A stretch of 64,000 nt of DNA from CAMLFJ01 sp035524955 (GTDB taxonomy: Bacteria; Methylomirabilota; Methylomirabilia; Rokubacteriales; CSP1-6). Below the pieces are notes generated by a model that saw only the letters and a list, made by a program, of their open reading frames with translations, did no database searches and had not been told where the DNA came from. This document shows positions 32,863-41,953 of this stretch, one piece after another. Both the position numbers and the translations under genes were made by a program. How positions within the stretch are numbered: position 1 is the stretch's first letter; the number at the start of each line of letters is the position of its first letter. The stretch is taken from positions 1 to 64,000 of the forward strand of contig DATLFG010000089.1 of the NCBI GenBank assembly GCA_035524955.1. The letters run 5' to 3'.

Positions 32863-35309
32863 GGAGTGATGTGGGCCGGTCGGCCCGCGGGGACCGGGAA
32901 CTCCACGGTGAAGGTGCAGCCGGCCCGCCCGACGTTGTTCCGCGCGTGGATGCGTGCGTGATGAGCGTCGGCGATGCCCAGGCAGATCGCAAGGCCGAGG
33001 CCGGTGCCGTGCGGCTTGGTGGTCACGAAGGGATCGAAGATGGTGCCGACCAGGTGGTCGGGGATGCCGGGCCCGGTGTCCGCCACCTCGACGAGCAACG
33101 TGCTGCCGCCCCCTTCGGAGAGGTCGGCCACGCGTACGGTCAGCTCGCCACCCGGTTCCATCGCCTGAATGGCATTTAAGCACAGGTTCAAGAAAAGCTG
33201 CTGTAACTGTAAGGCGTTGCCGAGCACCGGCCGTCGCGTCTGCTCGCCGACCCGGCGGAGCTGGATCTTACGGTCCTCCATCTCGGCATGGAGCGTCTCC
33301 AGCGTGTCGCGCAGGGGATCCGAGAGGTCCACCATCTCCATGGGGTGCTGCGAGGCTCGCGACATCGTACGGAAGCGGCTCAGCAAGTCGTCGATCCGCC
33401 CGATCTCGCGGCCCGCCGACCGGGAGAACATCTCGCGGAACTCCTCACTCGCCCCTCGAGAGGGCAGGAGCTGCGCGTAGGTCTTGATTCCGACGAGTGG
33501 GTTCCGGATCTCGTGGATCAACCCCGACGCGATCGCCTCGATCGAGGCCAGGCGCTCCGCCCGCCGCTTCTCCTGCTCCAGCTCCTTGAGCCGGGACATG
33601 TCGGCCAGCACCGCGACCGCGCCCAGGGGGGCCCCGTCCGGCCCGCGCAATGGCGATGTCGAGCACATGAGCGGCACCATCTGGCCGGCCGCGTCGGGCA
33701 GCGCGAACTCGATCTGAGAGCGCGGCTCGCCGTCGGCGGCGGTGGCGTGCAGCGCGCTGCCGAGCAGGTCGGGCAGACACCCGGGTGACTTTCCCCGCGC
33801 GACCTGGGCCGACGTCCCGGTGAGCTGCTCCGCCGCGCGATTGAAGAGGGTGATGCGCCCGCGAGGCCCGACCGCCACCACCCCGCTCTCGATGGTCTCG
33901 AGGACTTTCTGCATCTCCTCGTTGACCTGGACCACGCGCGCGTGGGTCTGCGCGTTGCGCACCGCGACCGCCGCCTGGTTCGCCAGCGTGGTGAGCAGGT
34001 CGGCGTCGTTGCTGAAGTACGGATCGCCCGAGCGCTTGGCGCCCAGGACCAGGAGGCCTATGAGCTCGCCTTCTTCGATGAGAGGTGCTACCACCTCAGC
34101 TCGGAGCTGGTCCAAGTCTCGGAGCAATTGGTCGCGGTCGGTCGGACGCACGACACCGATCTCATCGCGAAAGACGAGTTGTCGGTCTGCGCTTACCGAA
34201 AGTATCAGGGGCGAACTTGCTGACAGTACTGATAGCGAGGCTCCTGATCCGGCGCTCCACGCCAACCGGAACTCACAATCCTCGGAGTCCAAAAGATACA
34301 CGTACATCCCTTCTGGGCGCAGCGTGGGTGCTAGAGCGCGGCCTACATGACCAAGGAGTTCCTGCAGATCGATGGTGGCCGCAAGCGTGCGACTTGCCTC
34401 ACGAAGGGTTCGAGCGTAGTCATACGGTTCACGATACAAGTAGAGATCAAACAGGTGCTGAACCCGAGATTTCACGGACTGAAACGCCACAGCTACGATC
34501 AAGGCGAGCAAGATGTCGCGGACCGAGAAACCAGACCTTAGCGGCAGTAGGAAGTTTGAGCCGAACAGAAGCGCCACAAATAGCGCCGCGCTGCTCAAGA
34601 AGGTGACTAGATAGACGACGCCCCGTTGGACTACGACGCGAATGTCCATGAGCCGGTGCCGAATGATCGCGTGGGCGATCATGGCAATCATGACAAGGGA
34701 GAACACTGGCCCAAGTCCATTGTAGGCTGACGTTCCGGCAACTAGAGGTACGACGACGTTTGTTATTGTGGCGAGTATTCCGGGAACGATAAAGGCAAGG
34801 AACAAGTGACCAGCTTGGGTCTTCTGAAGCCCGGTGAGGCGTTGATACTGCTGAGCGAGGGTTGCCGCAGCGAGACCGAAACTGGCGATGATGTAGCTCG
34901 CAAAGACTGGGTGAAGGAACCCGTAGAGTGGCCGCATTCCGTAGATCTCGCGTACTGCTCCGGTGACCATCCACGGGGAAAAGGAAAGTGCGGATAGAGC
35001 GATAGCCACTACGGCCAGCAGCCGGAGGCGAAGCGTGTGGACAGTCGCTGTAGCTCCGAAGTTCTCTACGAAGAGCAGGATACCGAAAGGACACAGACTT
35101 CCGGCAGCGAACGCGGCTCGAATGGCCATCTCGAAAGATGCCGGCTGGAACCGTCCCCACGCTAAGGCCAACGTCCATAGACCAATCGTGAGCGCGATGA
35201 ATGCGAACGCGCGATTCAGATGTGCGGAGGTGTTCCGACGGTAGACATAGAGACCAATACCGAGATTCAGAATTCCAATCCCGGCGAGGAGTAGGGCAGC
35301 TATCGACAT
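32859..35309 (-). CDS. Membrane histidine kinase, 7TM-GAF-PAS-HisKA-HATPase (PrsK-like), second copy
   Basis: 816 residues. About seven membrane helices in the first 270 residues, then GAF (about 300-460), PAS (about 470-580), an intact H-box L-I-H-E-I-R-N-P-L-V-G-I near 600, and HATPase with L-N-A-I-Q-A-M, D-T-G-P-G-I and G-T-G-L-G-L. Layout resembles PrsK-type kinases of exosortase systems. The first half (downstream DNA, above about 34,100) has far lower G+C than the second half although the frame is unbroken, so the gene itself looks mosaic. The start lies 79 bases after the preceding kinase. Confidence 0.9.
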   Translation of the reverse strand: MSIAALLLAGIGILNLGIGLYVYRRNTSAHLNRAFAFIALTIGLWTLALAWGRFQPASFEMAIRAAFAAGSLCPFGILLFVENFGATATVHTLRLRLLAVVAIALSALSFSPWMVTGAVREIYGMRPLYGFLHPVFASYIIASFGLAAATLAQQYQRLTGLQKTQAGHLFLAFIVPGILATITNVVVPLVAGTSAYNGLGPVFSLVMIAMIAHAIIRHRLMDIRVVVQRGVVYLVTFLSSAALFVALLFGSNFLLPLRSGFSVRDILLALIVAVAFQSVKSRVQHLFDLYLYREPYDYARTLREASRTLAATIDLQELLGHVGRALAPTLRPEGMYVYLLDSEDCEFRLAWSAGSGASLSVLSASSPLILSVSADRQLVFRDEIGVVRPTDRDQLLRDLDQLRAEVVAPLIEEGELIGLLVLGAKRSGDPYFSNDADLLTTLANQAAVAVRNAQTHARVVQVNEEMQKVLETIESGVVAVGPRGRITLFNRAAEQLTGTSAQVARGKSPGCLPDLLGSALHATAADGEPRSQIEFALPDAAGQMVPLMCSTSPLRGPDGAPLGAVAVLADMSRLKELEQEKRRAERLASIEAIASGLIHEIRNPLVGIKTYAQLLPSRGASEEFREMFSRSAGREIGRIDDLLSRFRTMSRASQHPMEMVDLSDPLRDTLETLHAEMEDRKIQLRRVGEQTRRPVLGNALQLQQLFLNLCLNAIQAMEPGGELTVRVADLSEGGGSTLLVEVADTGPGIPDHLVGTIFDPFVTTKPHGTGLGLAICLGIADAHHARIHARNNVGRAGCTFTVEFPVPAGRPAHITP

Positions 35310-38300
35310 CTGGCTTGGCTCAGTCGATCCTTTGCAAGGCCAATCGAGGCGTCACGATTTGTACCTGTCCGCAGGCTTCGGCGCTAATTTAGCTGCGAAG
35401 TGCAGTCTTTTGCAGCATTGCTGCCGCGGCACCTGGCACGGGAAGCTCAACAACTATCGTAGTTCCTGCACCAGAGAGGTTACGTTCGGCTCGGATCGTT
35501 CCGCGATGAGCGTCGGTTATGCCACGGCAAATCGTTAGTCCAAGGCCAGATCCACGCGACTTCGTTGTGAAGAACGGGTCGAATATGTTGGCGGCAACTG
35601 TGTCCGAGATCCCGGGTCCAGTATCGGAGACGTCGACAACAATTAGCGGTAGGCCTTGCGTATGCCGCCTTGTGATCCTGACCGTGAGTGTCCCTTCCGT
35701 TCCCATCGCCTCAATGGCATTGAGAAACAGATTGAGAAAGAGTTGCTTCAGCTGACTCTCTTCGATGCTTACAAACGGTGCAGGATCCTCGAACTGACGC
35801 ACAATCGCGGTCCGTGTTTGCTCCAGCTGTCCTCTCAGCAACGCGAGGGTATCGTTGATCGGATCCCGGAGATCTACGGCGCCGACCTGCTGGGGGGCTG
35901 TAGCGGCAATCCCGCGCAACCGGGCAACGAGATCATCGATGCGGGAAATCTCCTTGATGACAATCTTGGAAAAATCTTCTCGGAAGTCGACGTCACCGAA
36001 GCGTTCTGGGAGCAGCTCGGCGAAGGTACGTATGGCAACGAGGGGATTCTTGATCTCATGTGCTACACCCGCGGCAAGGGCACCGAACGACGCTAGGCGC
36101 TCCGCACGCTGCTTCTCTCGCTCAAGCTCTTTGAGTCGACTTAGATCGCTGAAGACGATAAGGGCCCCGTGAGTTCTTCCGTCCTTGTCCTGCAGCTTTG
36201 TCGTTGAGTACACAAGAGGAACAGATGATCCATCCGTCCCGTGGAGAACGGTCTCAAGCTGCGAATGGGATGCTCCTTCGAGGAGGGTGTTGCGAAGCGG
36301 ACCAGCCAGCGGTGCTGGCAAGTCATTGTAGGAGAGGCCTGAGGACACCACGAACCGCATGCCGGTGAGGCGGTGTGCGGCCGGATTGAACAGGGAGATG
36401 TGACCTGTGGCATCGACTGCGACTACACCACTTTCCATGGTTGAGAGGATGTTGTCGACATATTCATTGGCGACCACCACTTGACTGTAGAGATGCGCGT
36501 TCTTCATTGCGACCGCAGCCTGGCTCGCCAACGTTGAGAGCAGATCAATGTCGCGAGAGTAGAAAGGATCCCCGGATCGCTTTCCCCCTATGACGATGAA
36601 TCCGGCTAGTACTTCGTCCTGAATAAGAGGGAAGACAATCTCGCCGCCAATGCGCGCTAGCTCCCTAGCGGCATGAGATAGGAGTGGGTGATCATCGATG
36701 TTTGCGGCGTCATCGCGGAGAAGAGTGTGTTTGTGGGTGCCGAGATAGGACGGGAGTGGTGAGTCATAGGAAACGGCCGGGGCAAGATCGCCAGCGCCCC
36801 GTCGATGTCCCGCGGAAATGCCTGGTACTGAGAAGGAGCGAGTTGCGTCATCGCGAAGGTAGATCTGAACCAACTCGACCTTGAACGTCTTGGCAACTAT
36901 CTCGGCGAGGTAGCCGAGAAGCGACTGGAGATCTAGCATCGTGCTCAGGCGTAGAGTAGTCTCGCGAACGGTTCGCTGATAGTCGTACGTATGGCGATAC
37001 ACGTATCTATTTAGAGTCGCCTGCAGCCAATCCTTTAGCGGCCCGAAGAAGACGGACACCGCGATGGCAAGGACTAGCGCTTCGAGAATAGGGATCGTGG
37101 TTCTTTGGAACCCGGTTACATGATGAAGTGCTTCGACCAGAGCGAAAAAGGTCGACGCGGTAACAACAATGGCGCCGACGTAGACAACTCCGTTCCGAAT
37201 CGCCAGCTGGATATCCAAGAGACGGTGTCGAATGATCGCATGCGCGATGATCGCGATCATAAGCATACCGAAGAGCGGCCCGTAAGGACTGAACCTAGAC
37301 GTGTCGAAAAGAAGAGGAATGAGTAGGTTGGTAACAGTCGCTCCGAACGCTGCGGTCAGAACGGCGGCGAATATGTACCGCACTTGGAGCTTCTCGAGAC
37401 CGATCAGGGAGCGAAGCTTCCGGATGAGAATGAACAAACTTGTCGCGAAGCAGCAGACCAGATAGATTGCGAACGGCAAATGCAGTGGGCCGTAGAGTAC
37501 CCGGAGAGCGCCATCGATCGACATCGTATTGCGAACCATCAAGGGTGTGAAGGAGACGACGAATGAGGCGCCCGCTACGATCGAGAATGCCCGAAGAATC
37601 CGGCTTGAGACATATGGTTGTGATGTTGGGAACACGTCTGCGAACCAGAGAAACGTAATTGGGATCAGTGAAGCAGTGGCGAACGCGAATCTAGCCCAGA
37701 CATACCCCCATTCAGAGCTTGCGTAGGAAGACACTAGACCATTGCTGAGCGTCCAGGCAGCAACGGCAAACGAGAAGAAGGCGAAGTAGCGGTTGATTGC
37801 CTTGCGCGGGTTCTTTAGATAGACAAAGAGGCCAAGGCCGATGTTGGCGATCGCAGCGATGAGGATGAAAGTGAGGCGCCCGGTCATCAAAGATCGGATT
37901 TTCCCAGCACGAGCACTGAGTGAGTGCCGCCCATAGCATGCGCGTTGATAAGAACCGTCCTAACCCGTGAAGTGCGCGCCTCGTTCGGGACATAGTCGAG
38001 GTCGCACTCGGGGTCGGGCACTTCGTAGTTGATCGTCGGTGGAATTACAGAGTGCTCGAGTGTAAGGCAGCTGGCGACCGTCTGGAAAGCGCTCGCAGCT
38101 CCCATTGCGTGTCCGATCATGGACTTGATCGAGCTCGCGGGTATGGAGTAGGCCGCTTTTCCAAAGGCATGATGGAATGCCCGAGTTTCGATTAGATCGT
38201 AGTCAGGTAAGGAGTTGCCGTGGGCGTTGATGTAGTCAATATCCTGAGGCGTTAGTCTCGCAACTTCGAGCGCCGAGGTGATTGCTTCCGCAAGGGCAAG

Positions 38301-39000
38301 CTCGGCCGCATTCATCTTGGTTCCGAAGCCACCCTCATTACCACTCCCGAAGCCGAGCACCTCAGCGTAGATGTGCGCATTCCGGTCAACTGCGTGCTCG
38401 AGTCCCTCAAGGACGCAGATCGCCGCCCCCTCGCCCAACACCAGTCCGTCCCTACGCTTGTCGTAGGGACGTGATGCTTTCAGCGGCGGGTCATCGAACT
38501 TCGAAAGGGCGCCCAGCGCGCAGAGGGTTGCGAAGCAGAACTCCGAGATCGGCGCCTCGGTGCTTCCGGCGAAAACCACGTCTGCTTCGTCCCTTCGGAT
38601 CCGATCTGCGGACCACTGGATCGCATCGAGGCCAGTGGCACAGGCGGAAGCGATGGTCATGCCTTGCCCGCGAATGCCGAGCTCCGACGAGACATGACTG
38701 ACGGGTGCATGAGCGGCAAACTCGATCCCGCTCATCATCGGAATGCCTTTCATTCCGCTTAGGTCGAAACCAACCCGCGCGGCCTCATAGACGTCTCCAG
38801 AGCCATTCATGGAATTGCCCAGGCAGGCTAGAACCCGCCGCGGCACCTCAATCCCGAGGTCAAGGCCCGCGTCGGCCAGGGCGAGCTTTGCTGCCGCGAC
38901 TGCAAGCTGAGAAAATCGGCCCCGATGCTTTGTCCTTCGAACGTGCATGAATGCCGTCGGGTCGAAGTCCCGTATCTCTCCGGCGACTTGGCAGGGGTAG
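34080..39000. other. Lower-G+C segment inside the signalling operon (approximate edges)
   Basis: Hand counts give 30/60 G+C at 34441-34500 and 29/60 at 37081-37140, against 42/60 at 33841-33900. The change falls within about 100-200 bases near 34,100, inside the 816-residue kinase, and again in the first part of the ketosynthase gene near 38,900-39,000. No repeats, tRNA or integrase flank it. Reading frames cross both edges intact, which suggests homologous replacement rather than insertion. Confidence 0.6.
35389..37887 (-). CDS. Membrane histidine kinase, 7TM-GAF-PAS-HisKA-HATPase, first copy
   Basis: 832 residues from the ATG at 37887 (the TTG three bases upstream is not needed); it overlaps the ketosynthase stop by ATGA. 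Same architecture as the 816-residue kinase: 7TM region to about 270, GAF, PAS with V-A-V-D-A-T-G-H-I-S-L-F-N-P-A-A, H-box V-A-H-E-I-K-N-P-L-V-A-I near 615, and HATPase with N-A-I-E-A-M, D-T-G-P-G-I and G-S-G-L-G-L. All catalytic motifs are present. The two are clear paralogues or tandem duplicates, and this one lies wholly in the low-G+C segment. Confidence 0.9.
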   Translation of the reverse strand: MTGRLTFILIAAIANIGLGLFVYLKNPRKAINRYFAFFSFAVAAWTLSNGLVSSYASSEWGYVWARFAFATASLIPITFLWFADVFPTSQPYVSSRILRAFSIVAGASFVVSFTPLMVRNTMSIDGALRVLYGPLHLPFAIYLVCCFATSLFILIRKLRSLIGLEKLQVRYIFAAVLTAAFGATVTNLLIPLLFDTSRFSPYGPLFGMLMIAIIAHAIIRHRLLDIQLAIRNGVVYVGAIVVTASTFFALVEALHHVTGFQRTTIPILEALVLAIAVSVFFGPLKDWLQATLNRYVYRHTYDYQRTVRETTLRLSTMLDLQSLLGYLAEIVAKTFKVELVQIYLRDDATRSFSVPGISAGHRRGAGDLAPAVSYDSPLPSYLGTHKHTLLRDDAANIDDHPLLSHAARELARIGGEIVFPLIQDEVLAGFIVIGGKRSGDPFYSRDIDLLSTLASQAAVAMKNAHLYSQVVVANEYVDNILSTMESGVVAVDATGHISLFNPAAHRLTGMRFVVSSGLSYNDLPAPLAGPLRNTLLEGASHSQLETVLHGTDGSSVPLVYSTTKLQDKDGRTHGALIVFSDLSRLKELEREKQRAERLASFGALAAGVAHEIKNPLVAIRTFAELLPERFGDVDFREDFSKIVIKEISRIDDLVARLRGIAATAPQQVGAVDLRDPINDTLALLRGQLEQTRTAIVRQFEDPAPFVSIEESQLKQLFLNLFLNAIEAMGTEGTLTVRITRRHTQGLPLIVVDVSDTGPGISDTVAANIFDPFFTTKSRGSGLGLTICRGITDAHRGTIRAERNLSGAGTTIVVELPVPGAAAAMLQKTALRS

Positions 39001-39137
39001 GGCGAGGCGTCGAAGGCGGTGATGTAGTCGATGGCGGACTTGCCGGCGATGAGGTTCTGCCAGAAGGGTTCCTTGCCGATGCCGTTGGGGGCAACGACAC
39101 CCAACCCCGTAATTACCACTCGCCGGGAGTTCCTCAT
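37887..39137 (-). CDS. Beta-ketoacyl-ACP synthase II-like (FabF/KAS)
   Basis: 416 residues. KAS triad: Cys in A-S-A-C-A-T-G (about 168), His in N-A-H-G-N-S and His in K-S-M-I-G-H-A-M-G. Condenses malonyl-ACP with an acyl-ACP. Full length and intact, but no acyl-carrier protein, ketoreductase or acyltransferase gene is near. It heads the signalling operon and overlaps the first kinase. Its role may be to make or sense a lipid-type signal; it might instead be a moonlighting, KAS-derived input. The first 40-50 codons are G+C-rich and the rest is not. Confidence 0.9.
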   Translation of the reverse strand: MRNSRRVVITGLGVVAPNGIGKEPFWQNLIAGKSAIDYITAFDASPYPCQVAGEIRDFDPTAFMHVRRTKHRGRFSQLAVAAAKLALADAGLDLGIEVPRRVLACLGNSMNGSGDVYEAARVGFDLSGMKGIPMMSGIEFAAHAPVSHVSSELGIRGQGMTIASACATGLDAIQWSADRIRRDEADVVFAGSTEAPISEFCFATLCALGALSKFDDPPLKASRPYDKRRDGLVLGEGAAICVLEGLEHAVDRNAHIYAEVLGFGSGNEGGFGTKMNAAELALAEAITSALEVARLTPQDIDYINAHGNSLPDYDLIETRAFHHAFGKAAYSIPASSIKSMIGHAMGAASAFQTVASCLTLEHSVIPPTINYEVPDPECDLDYVPNEARTSRVRTVLINAHAMGGTHSVLVLGKSDL

Positions 39138-39253
39138 GAGCCCGTGCCCCCTAAGGGTGCGTGAGAAAAGGTGGGATAGATCTTATAAATTAGCAGGAAA
39201 TCAATCTAAGACCAAGTCTCGCGGCCTTGAGTCGTCGGGTAGAATGCGGGCAT

Positions 39254-40057
39254 ATGGAGCACTTGCTGAGCCGGCGGCAACTGCTGGCCGCCTTGCCGCT
39301 CGGGTTGCTGTTCGGTCGCGGGCGGGCCCAGGCGCTGGAGAACGGCCGGTCCACCTTCGCCTATCAGCTCGATCTGTCTGTTCTCTTTAGCTTTTTGACC
39401 GTCTCCCTGTCCGGTACCGTGGTCCAGGATATCGATCGCCGGGGCGGGAAGTACCGCATGACCATGGAGGGTCAGGGAACAGGCCTCAGCACTCGCACGG
39501 ATGCCTCCGGCATCATCCGCGACGGCCGGTTCATGCCGGTGGAGACCCGCGCGGTCCATCACTTCAGGGGCCGCCAGAACACGTCCACCACCCGCTACGA
39601 CTACGCCCGTCAGCGGGCCGAGATTCACGCCGTCACCCACACGCTGCTGCTGGGCCGGCGCCGCCAGGTGGACGATGTCTTGGCCCTGCCGGCGGATCGG
39701 CCCGTGGACGATCTGATCTCGGCCGAGCTCAACTTCGCCGACAACGCGCTCGAGCGCGATGCGAGCGGCGCCTATCACACCTGGGTGATCCGCCGGGCCC
39801 GGAACGACAACGAAGGGCCGGACGATGTCTCGCCGGGCGGTTACCGCGCGGAGCTGGTGCCGCTGCGCTTCCGACCGAGCCCCGACCCGGTCACCGGCGG
39901 CCTCACCGCGCTCGTGGACATCACCCGCTTCTCCTCCTGGGCCCGCGCCGATCAGCCCGCGCGGGTGAACTTCGCGCCGGACCGGCAGCTCGTCTCCATC
40001 CAGTCCGTGCTCCTGTATGGCACCACCCTCAAGGTGCGCGTCACGGGCACCGCGTGA
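39254..40057 (+). CDS. Tat-type exported protein of unknown function (DUF3108-like beta fold)
   Basis: 267 residues from the ATG at 39254. The N-terminus has S-R-R-Q-L-L-A-A-L-P-L-G-L-L-F-G-R-G-R-A-Q-A, a twin-arginine signal with a cleavage site after about residue 26. The body is all-beta, without obvious catalytic residues, and resembles periplasmic DUF3108-like proteins. It overlaps the next gene (GTGA), so it may belong to the same transcript as the sugar kinase and lipid kinase. It is divergent from the ketosynthase gene. Confidence 0.65.
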   Translation: MEHLLSRRQLLAALPLGLLFGRGRAQALENGRSTFAYQLDLSVLFSFLTVSLSGTVVQDIDRRGGKYRMTMEGQGTGLSTRTDASGIIRDGRFMPVETRAVHHFRGRQNTSTTRYDYARQRAEIHAVTHTLLLGRRRQVDDVLALPADRPVDDLISAELNFADNALERDASGAYHTWVIRRARNDNEGPDDVSPGGYRAELVPLRFRPSPDPVTGGLTALVDITRFSSWARADQPARVNFAPDRQLVSIQSVLLYGTTLKVRVTGTA

Positions 40058-41034
40058 GCCGGGCCGAGCCGCGGCACGATCTGGTGGGCCTCGGTGAGGT
40101 GATGCTGAGGCTGGCCGCCCGGCCGCCGCAGCGGCTCGAGCAGGTCCAGGACCTGGACGTCCAGATCGGCGGCACCGAGGCGAACGTGGCGGCGGCCTGC
40201 GCCCGGCTCGGGTTGCGCACCGCCTTCATCTCGGTGCTGCCGTCCGAGCACGCGTGGGGCGACCGCACGATCCGCGAGCTGTCGGGCCACGGGGTGGACT
40301 GCCGCGGGGTGCTGCGGCGCCCGGGCCAGCGCATGGGCCTGTACTTCATCGAGTACGGCATGGCGCCGCGCCCGGTCCGCATCCTCTACGATCGGCGCGA
40401 CTCCGCGTTCAGCCGTCTCGTGGCGGAGGACGTGGACTGGACGCTGATCCGGAGCGCGCGGCTCGTCCACCTGACCGGCGTGACCGCCGCGCTCGGAGCG
40501 AACATCCGCGAGGTCGTCCGCCGCGCGCTCGCGGAAGCGGAGGCGGCGGGCGTACCCGTCTCCTTCGACGTGAACTACCGCTCCCGGCTCTGGAGCCCGA
40601 AGGAGGCGCGCGACTTCCTCGGCGAGATCCTGCCGCGCCTGGGCTATCTCTTCATCGGCTCGGACGACGCGGCCACCGTGCTCGAGCTGGACGGCCCGCC
40701 CGAGCGGGTGCTGGACGGGCTACATCGCCTCGCGCCCTCGGCCACCATCGCCCTCACACTGGGTGAGGCCGGGTCGGCGGCGCTCACCGACCGAGGCGTG
40801 ATTCGGCCGTCCCGGCTCTACACCGTCTCGGTGGTGGACCGCGTGGGGGCGGGCGACGCCTACGCGGCCGGCTTTCTCTGGGCCACTCTGACCGGCCGCG
40901 GCGCCCAGCAGGCGGTGGACGCCGCGACCGCGCTGGCCGCGCTCAAGTGCACGATCTGGGGTGACGTGCCGGTGGTGACCCGGGCCGAGCTCGACGAGCT
41001 GCTGGCCACGGACAGCACCGAGATCCGCCGCTAG
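40054..41034 (+). CDS. PfkB-family sugar kinase (2-keto-3-deoxygluconate kinase-like)
   Basis: 326 residues, GTG start overlapping the previous stop. Ribokinase fold: N-terminal G-G-T-E-A-N-V-A-A-A-C-A-R-L-G and the C-terminal catalytic signature D-R-V-G-A-G-D-A-Y-A-A-G-F. V-N-Y-R-S-R-L-W (about 172) is characteristic of 2-keto-3-deoxygluconate kinases. It would phosphorylate KDG in the Entner-Doudoroff route, but no KDPG aldolase is near, so the substrate is a family-level guess. Confidence 0.85.
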   Translation: MSRAEPRHDLVGLGEVMLRLAARPPQRLEQVQDLDVQIGGTEANVAAACARLGLRTAFISVLPSEHAWGDRTIRELSGHGVDCRGVLRRPGQRMGLYFIEYGMAPRPVRILYDRRDSAFSRLVAEDVDWTLIRSARLVHLTGVTAALGANIREVVRRALAEAEAAGVPVSFDVNYRSRLWSPKEARDFLGEILPRLGYLFIGSDDAATVLELDGPPERVLDGLHRLAPSATIALTLGEAGSAALTDRGVIRPSRLYTVSVVDRVGAGDAYAAGFLWATLTGRGAQQAVDAATALAALKCTIWGDVPVVTRAELDELLATDSTEIRR

Positions 41035-41043
41035 CGAGAGGCC

Positions 41044-41919
41044 GTGGCGCGCTCCGCCGTCCTCGTCTACAATCCCGGCTCCGGCCAGCGCAGCGACCGC
41101 TTCCACTCGATCACGCGCATGGTGGACGCCATCCGCGCGCGCGGCATCACGGTCACCACGCAGGTGACCACGGGGCCAGCCGACGCCACGCGGCTCACCG
41201 CGGCGGCGCTGGAGGCGCGGGTGGACCTGGTCATCGTCCACGGCGGTGACGGCACCGTGAACGAGGTCATGCAGGTCATGGTCGGCACGGCCACGCCCCT
41301 CGCGGTATGGCCGGGCGGCACCTCCAACGTCCTGGCCGGGGAGCTCGAGCTCCCGGGGGGGATCGACCTCCTCGCCGATGTCTTCGCGGCCCAGCGGACG
41401 CGGCGCGTGTCGGTGGGCCGGGCCGGGGAGCGCTATTTCCTCCTCATGGCCGGGGTCGGCCTCGATGCCGACGTCGTGCGGACGGTCAACCCGGGGCTCA
41501 AGCGCCTGACCGGTGAGGGCGCGTACTGGATGGCGGGCCTCCGCCAGCTCACCGACTGGCACCCGGAGCACTTCATGCTGGAGACCGAGGCGGGTCAGCA
41601 CAGCGCGACCTTCGCGGTGGTGGCCAACGCGGCGTCCTACGGCGGCGGGCTTCGCTTCGCCCCGGAAGCGCGGATGGACGACGACCTGCTCGACATCTGC
41701 CTCTTCGACTCCACCCAGCGGCACCGCTTCGCCCGTTACCTGGCCGCGGCCCTTACCGGCTCGCACCTCGGCATGGCCGGGGTGACGTACTTCAAGACCC
41801 GCCGCGCGGTGGTCCGCGGCGACGCCAGCCGCTTCGTGCAAGTGGACGGCGAGCTGCTCGGCCCGCTGCCCGTCATCTTCGAATGCGTGCCGGATGCCCT
41901 ATCCCTGGTGGTGCCGTAG
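41044..41919 (+). CDS. Diacylglycerol kinase-family lipid kinase (YegS/DagK-like)
   Basis: 291 residues, GTG start. Motif L-V-I-V-H-G-G-D-G-T-V-N-E-V (about 62-75) binds ATP. V-W-P-G-G-T-S-N-V-L and the C-terminal two-layer beta-sandwich (V-D-G-E-L-L-G-P-L) fit bacterial YegS/DgkB enzymes. It phosphorylates a membrane or free lipid alcohol; the exact lipid is not clear. It is 9 bases downstream of the PfkB kinase. Confidence 0.88.
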   Translation: MARSAVLVYNPGSGQRSDRFHSITRMVDAIRARGITVTTQVTTGPADATRLTAAALEARVDLVIVHGGDGTVNEVMQVMVGTATPLAVWPGGTSNVLAGELELPGGIDLLADVFAAQRTRRVSVGRAGERYFLLMAGVGLDADVVRTVNPGLKRLTGEGAYWMAGLRQLTDWHPEHFMLETEAGQHSATFAVVANAASYGGGLRFAPEARMDDDLLDICLFDSTQRHRFARYLAAALTGSHLGMAGVTYFKTRRAVVRGDASRFVQVDGELLGPLPVIFECVPDALSLVVP

Positions 41920-41953
41920 AGCGCGGGCTCCAGCGGTGGTATAGTCTCGCCTG

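Noticed and set aside
34080..39000. Genomic island with attachment sites
   Set aside because: No integrase, tRNA or direct repeats at the edges, and the edges lie inside intact genes; homologous replacement fits better.
39138..39253. Strong promoter pair between the ketosynthase and the Tat-exported protein
   Set aside because: The region is A+T-rich with a TATAAG on the minus strand, but no well-spaced -35 box could be fixed on either strand.
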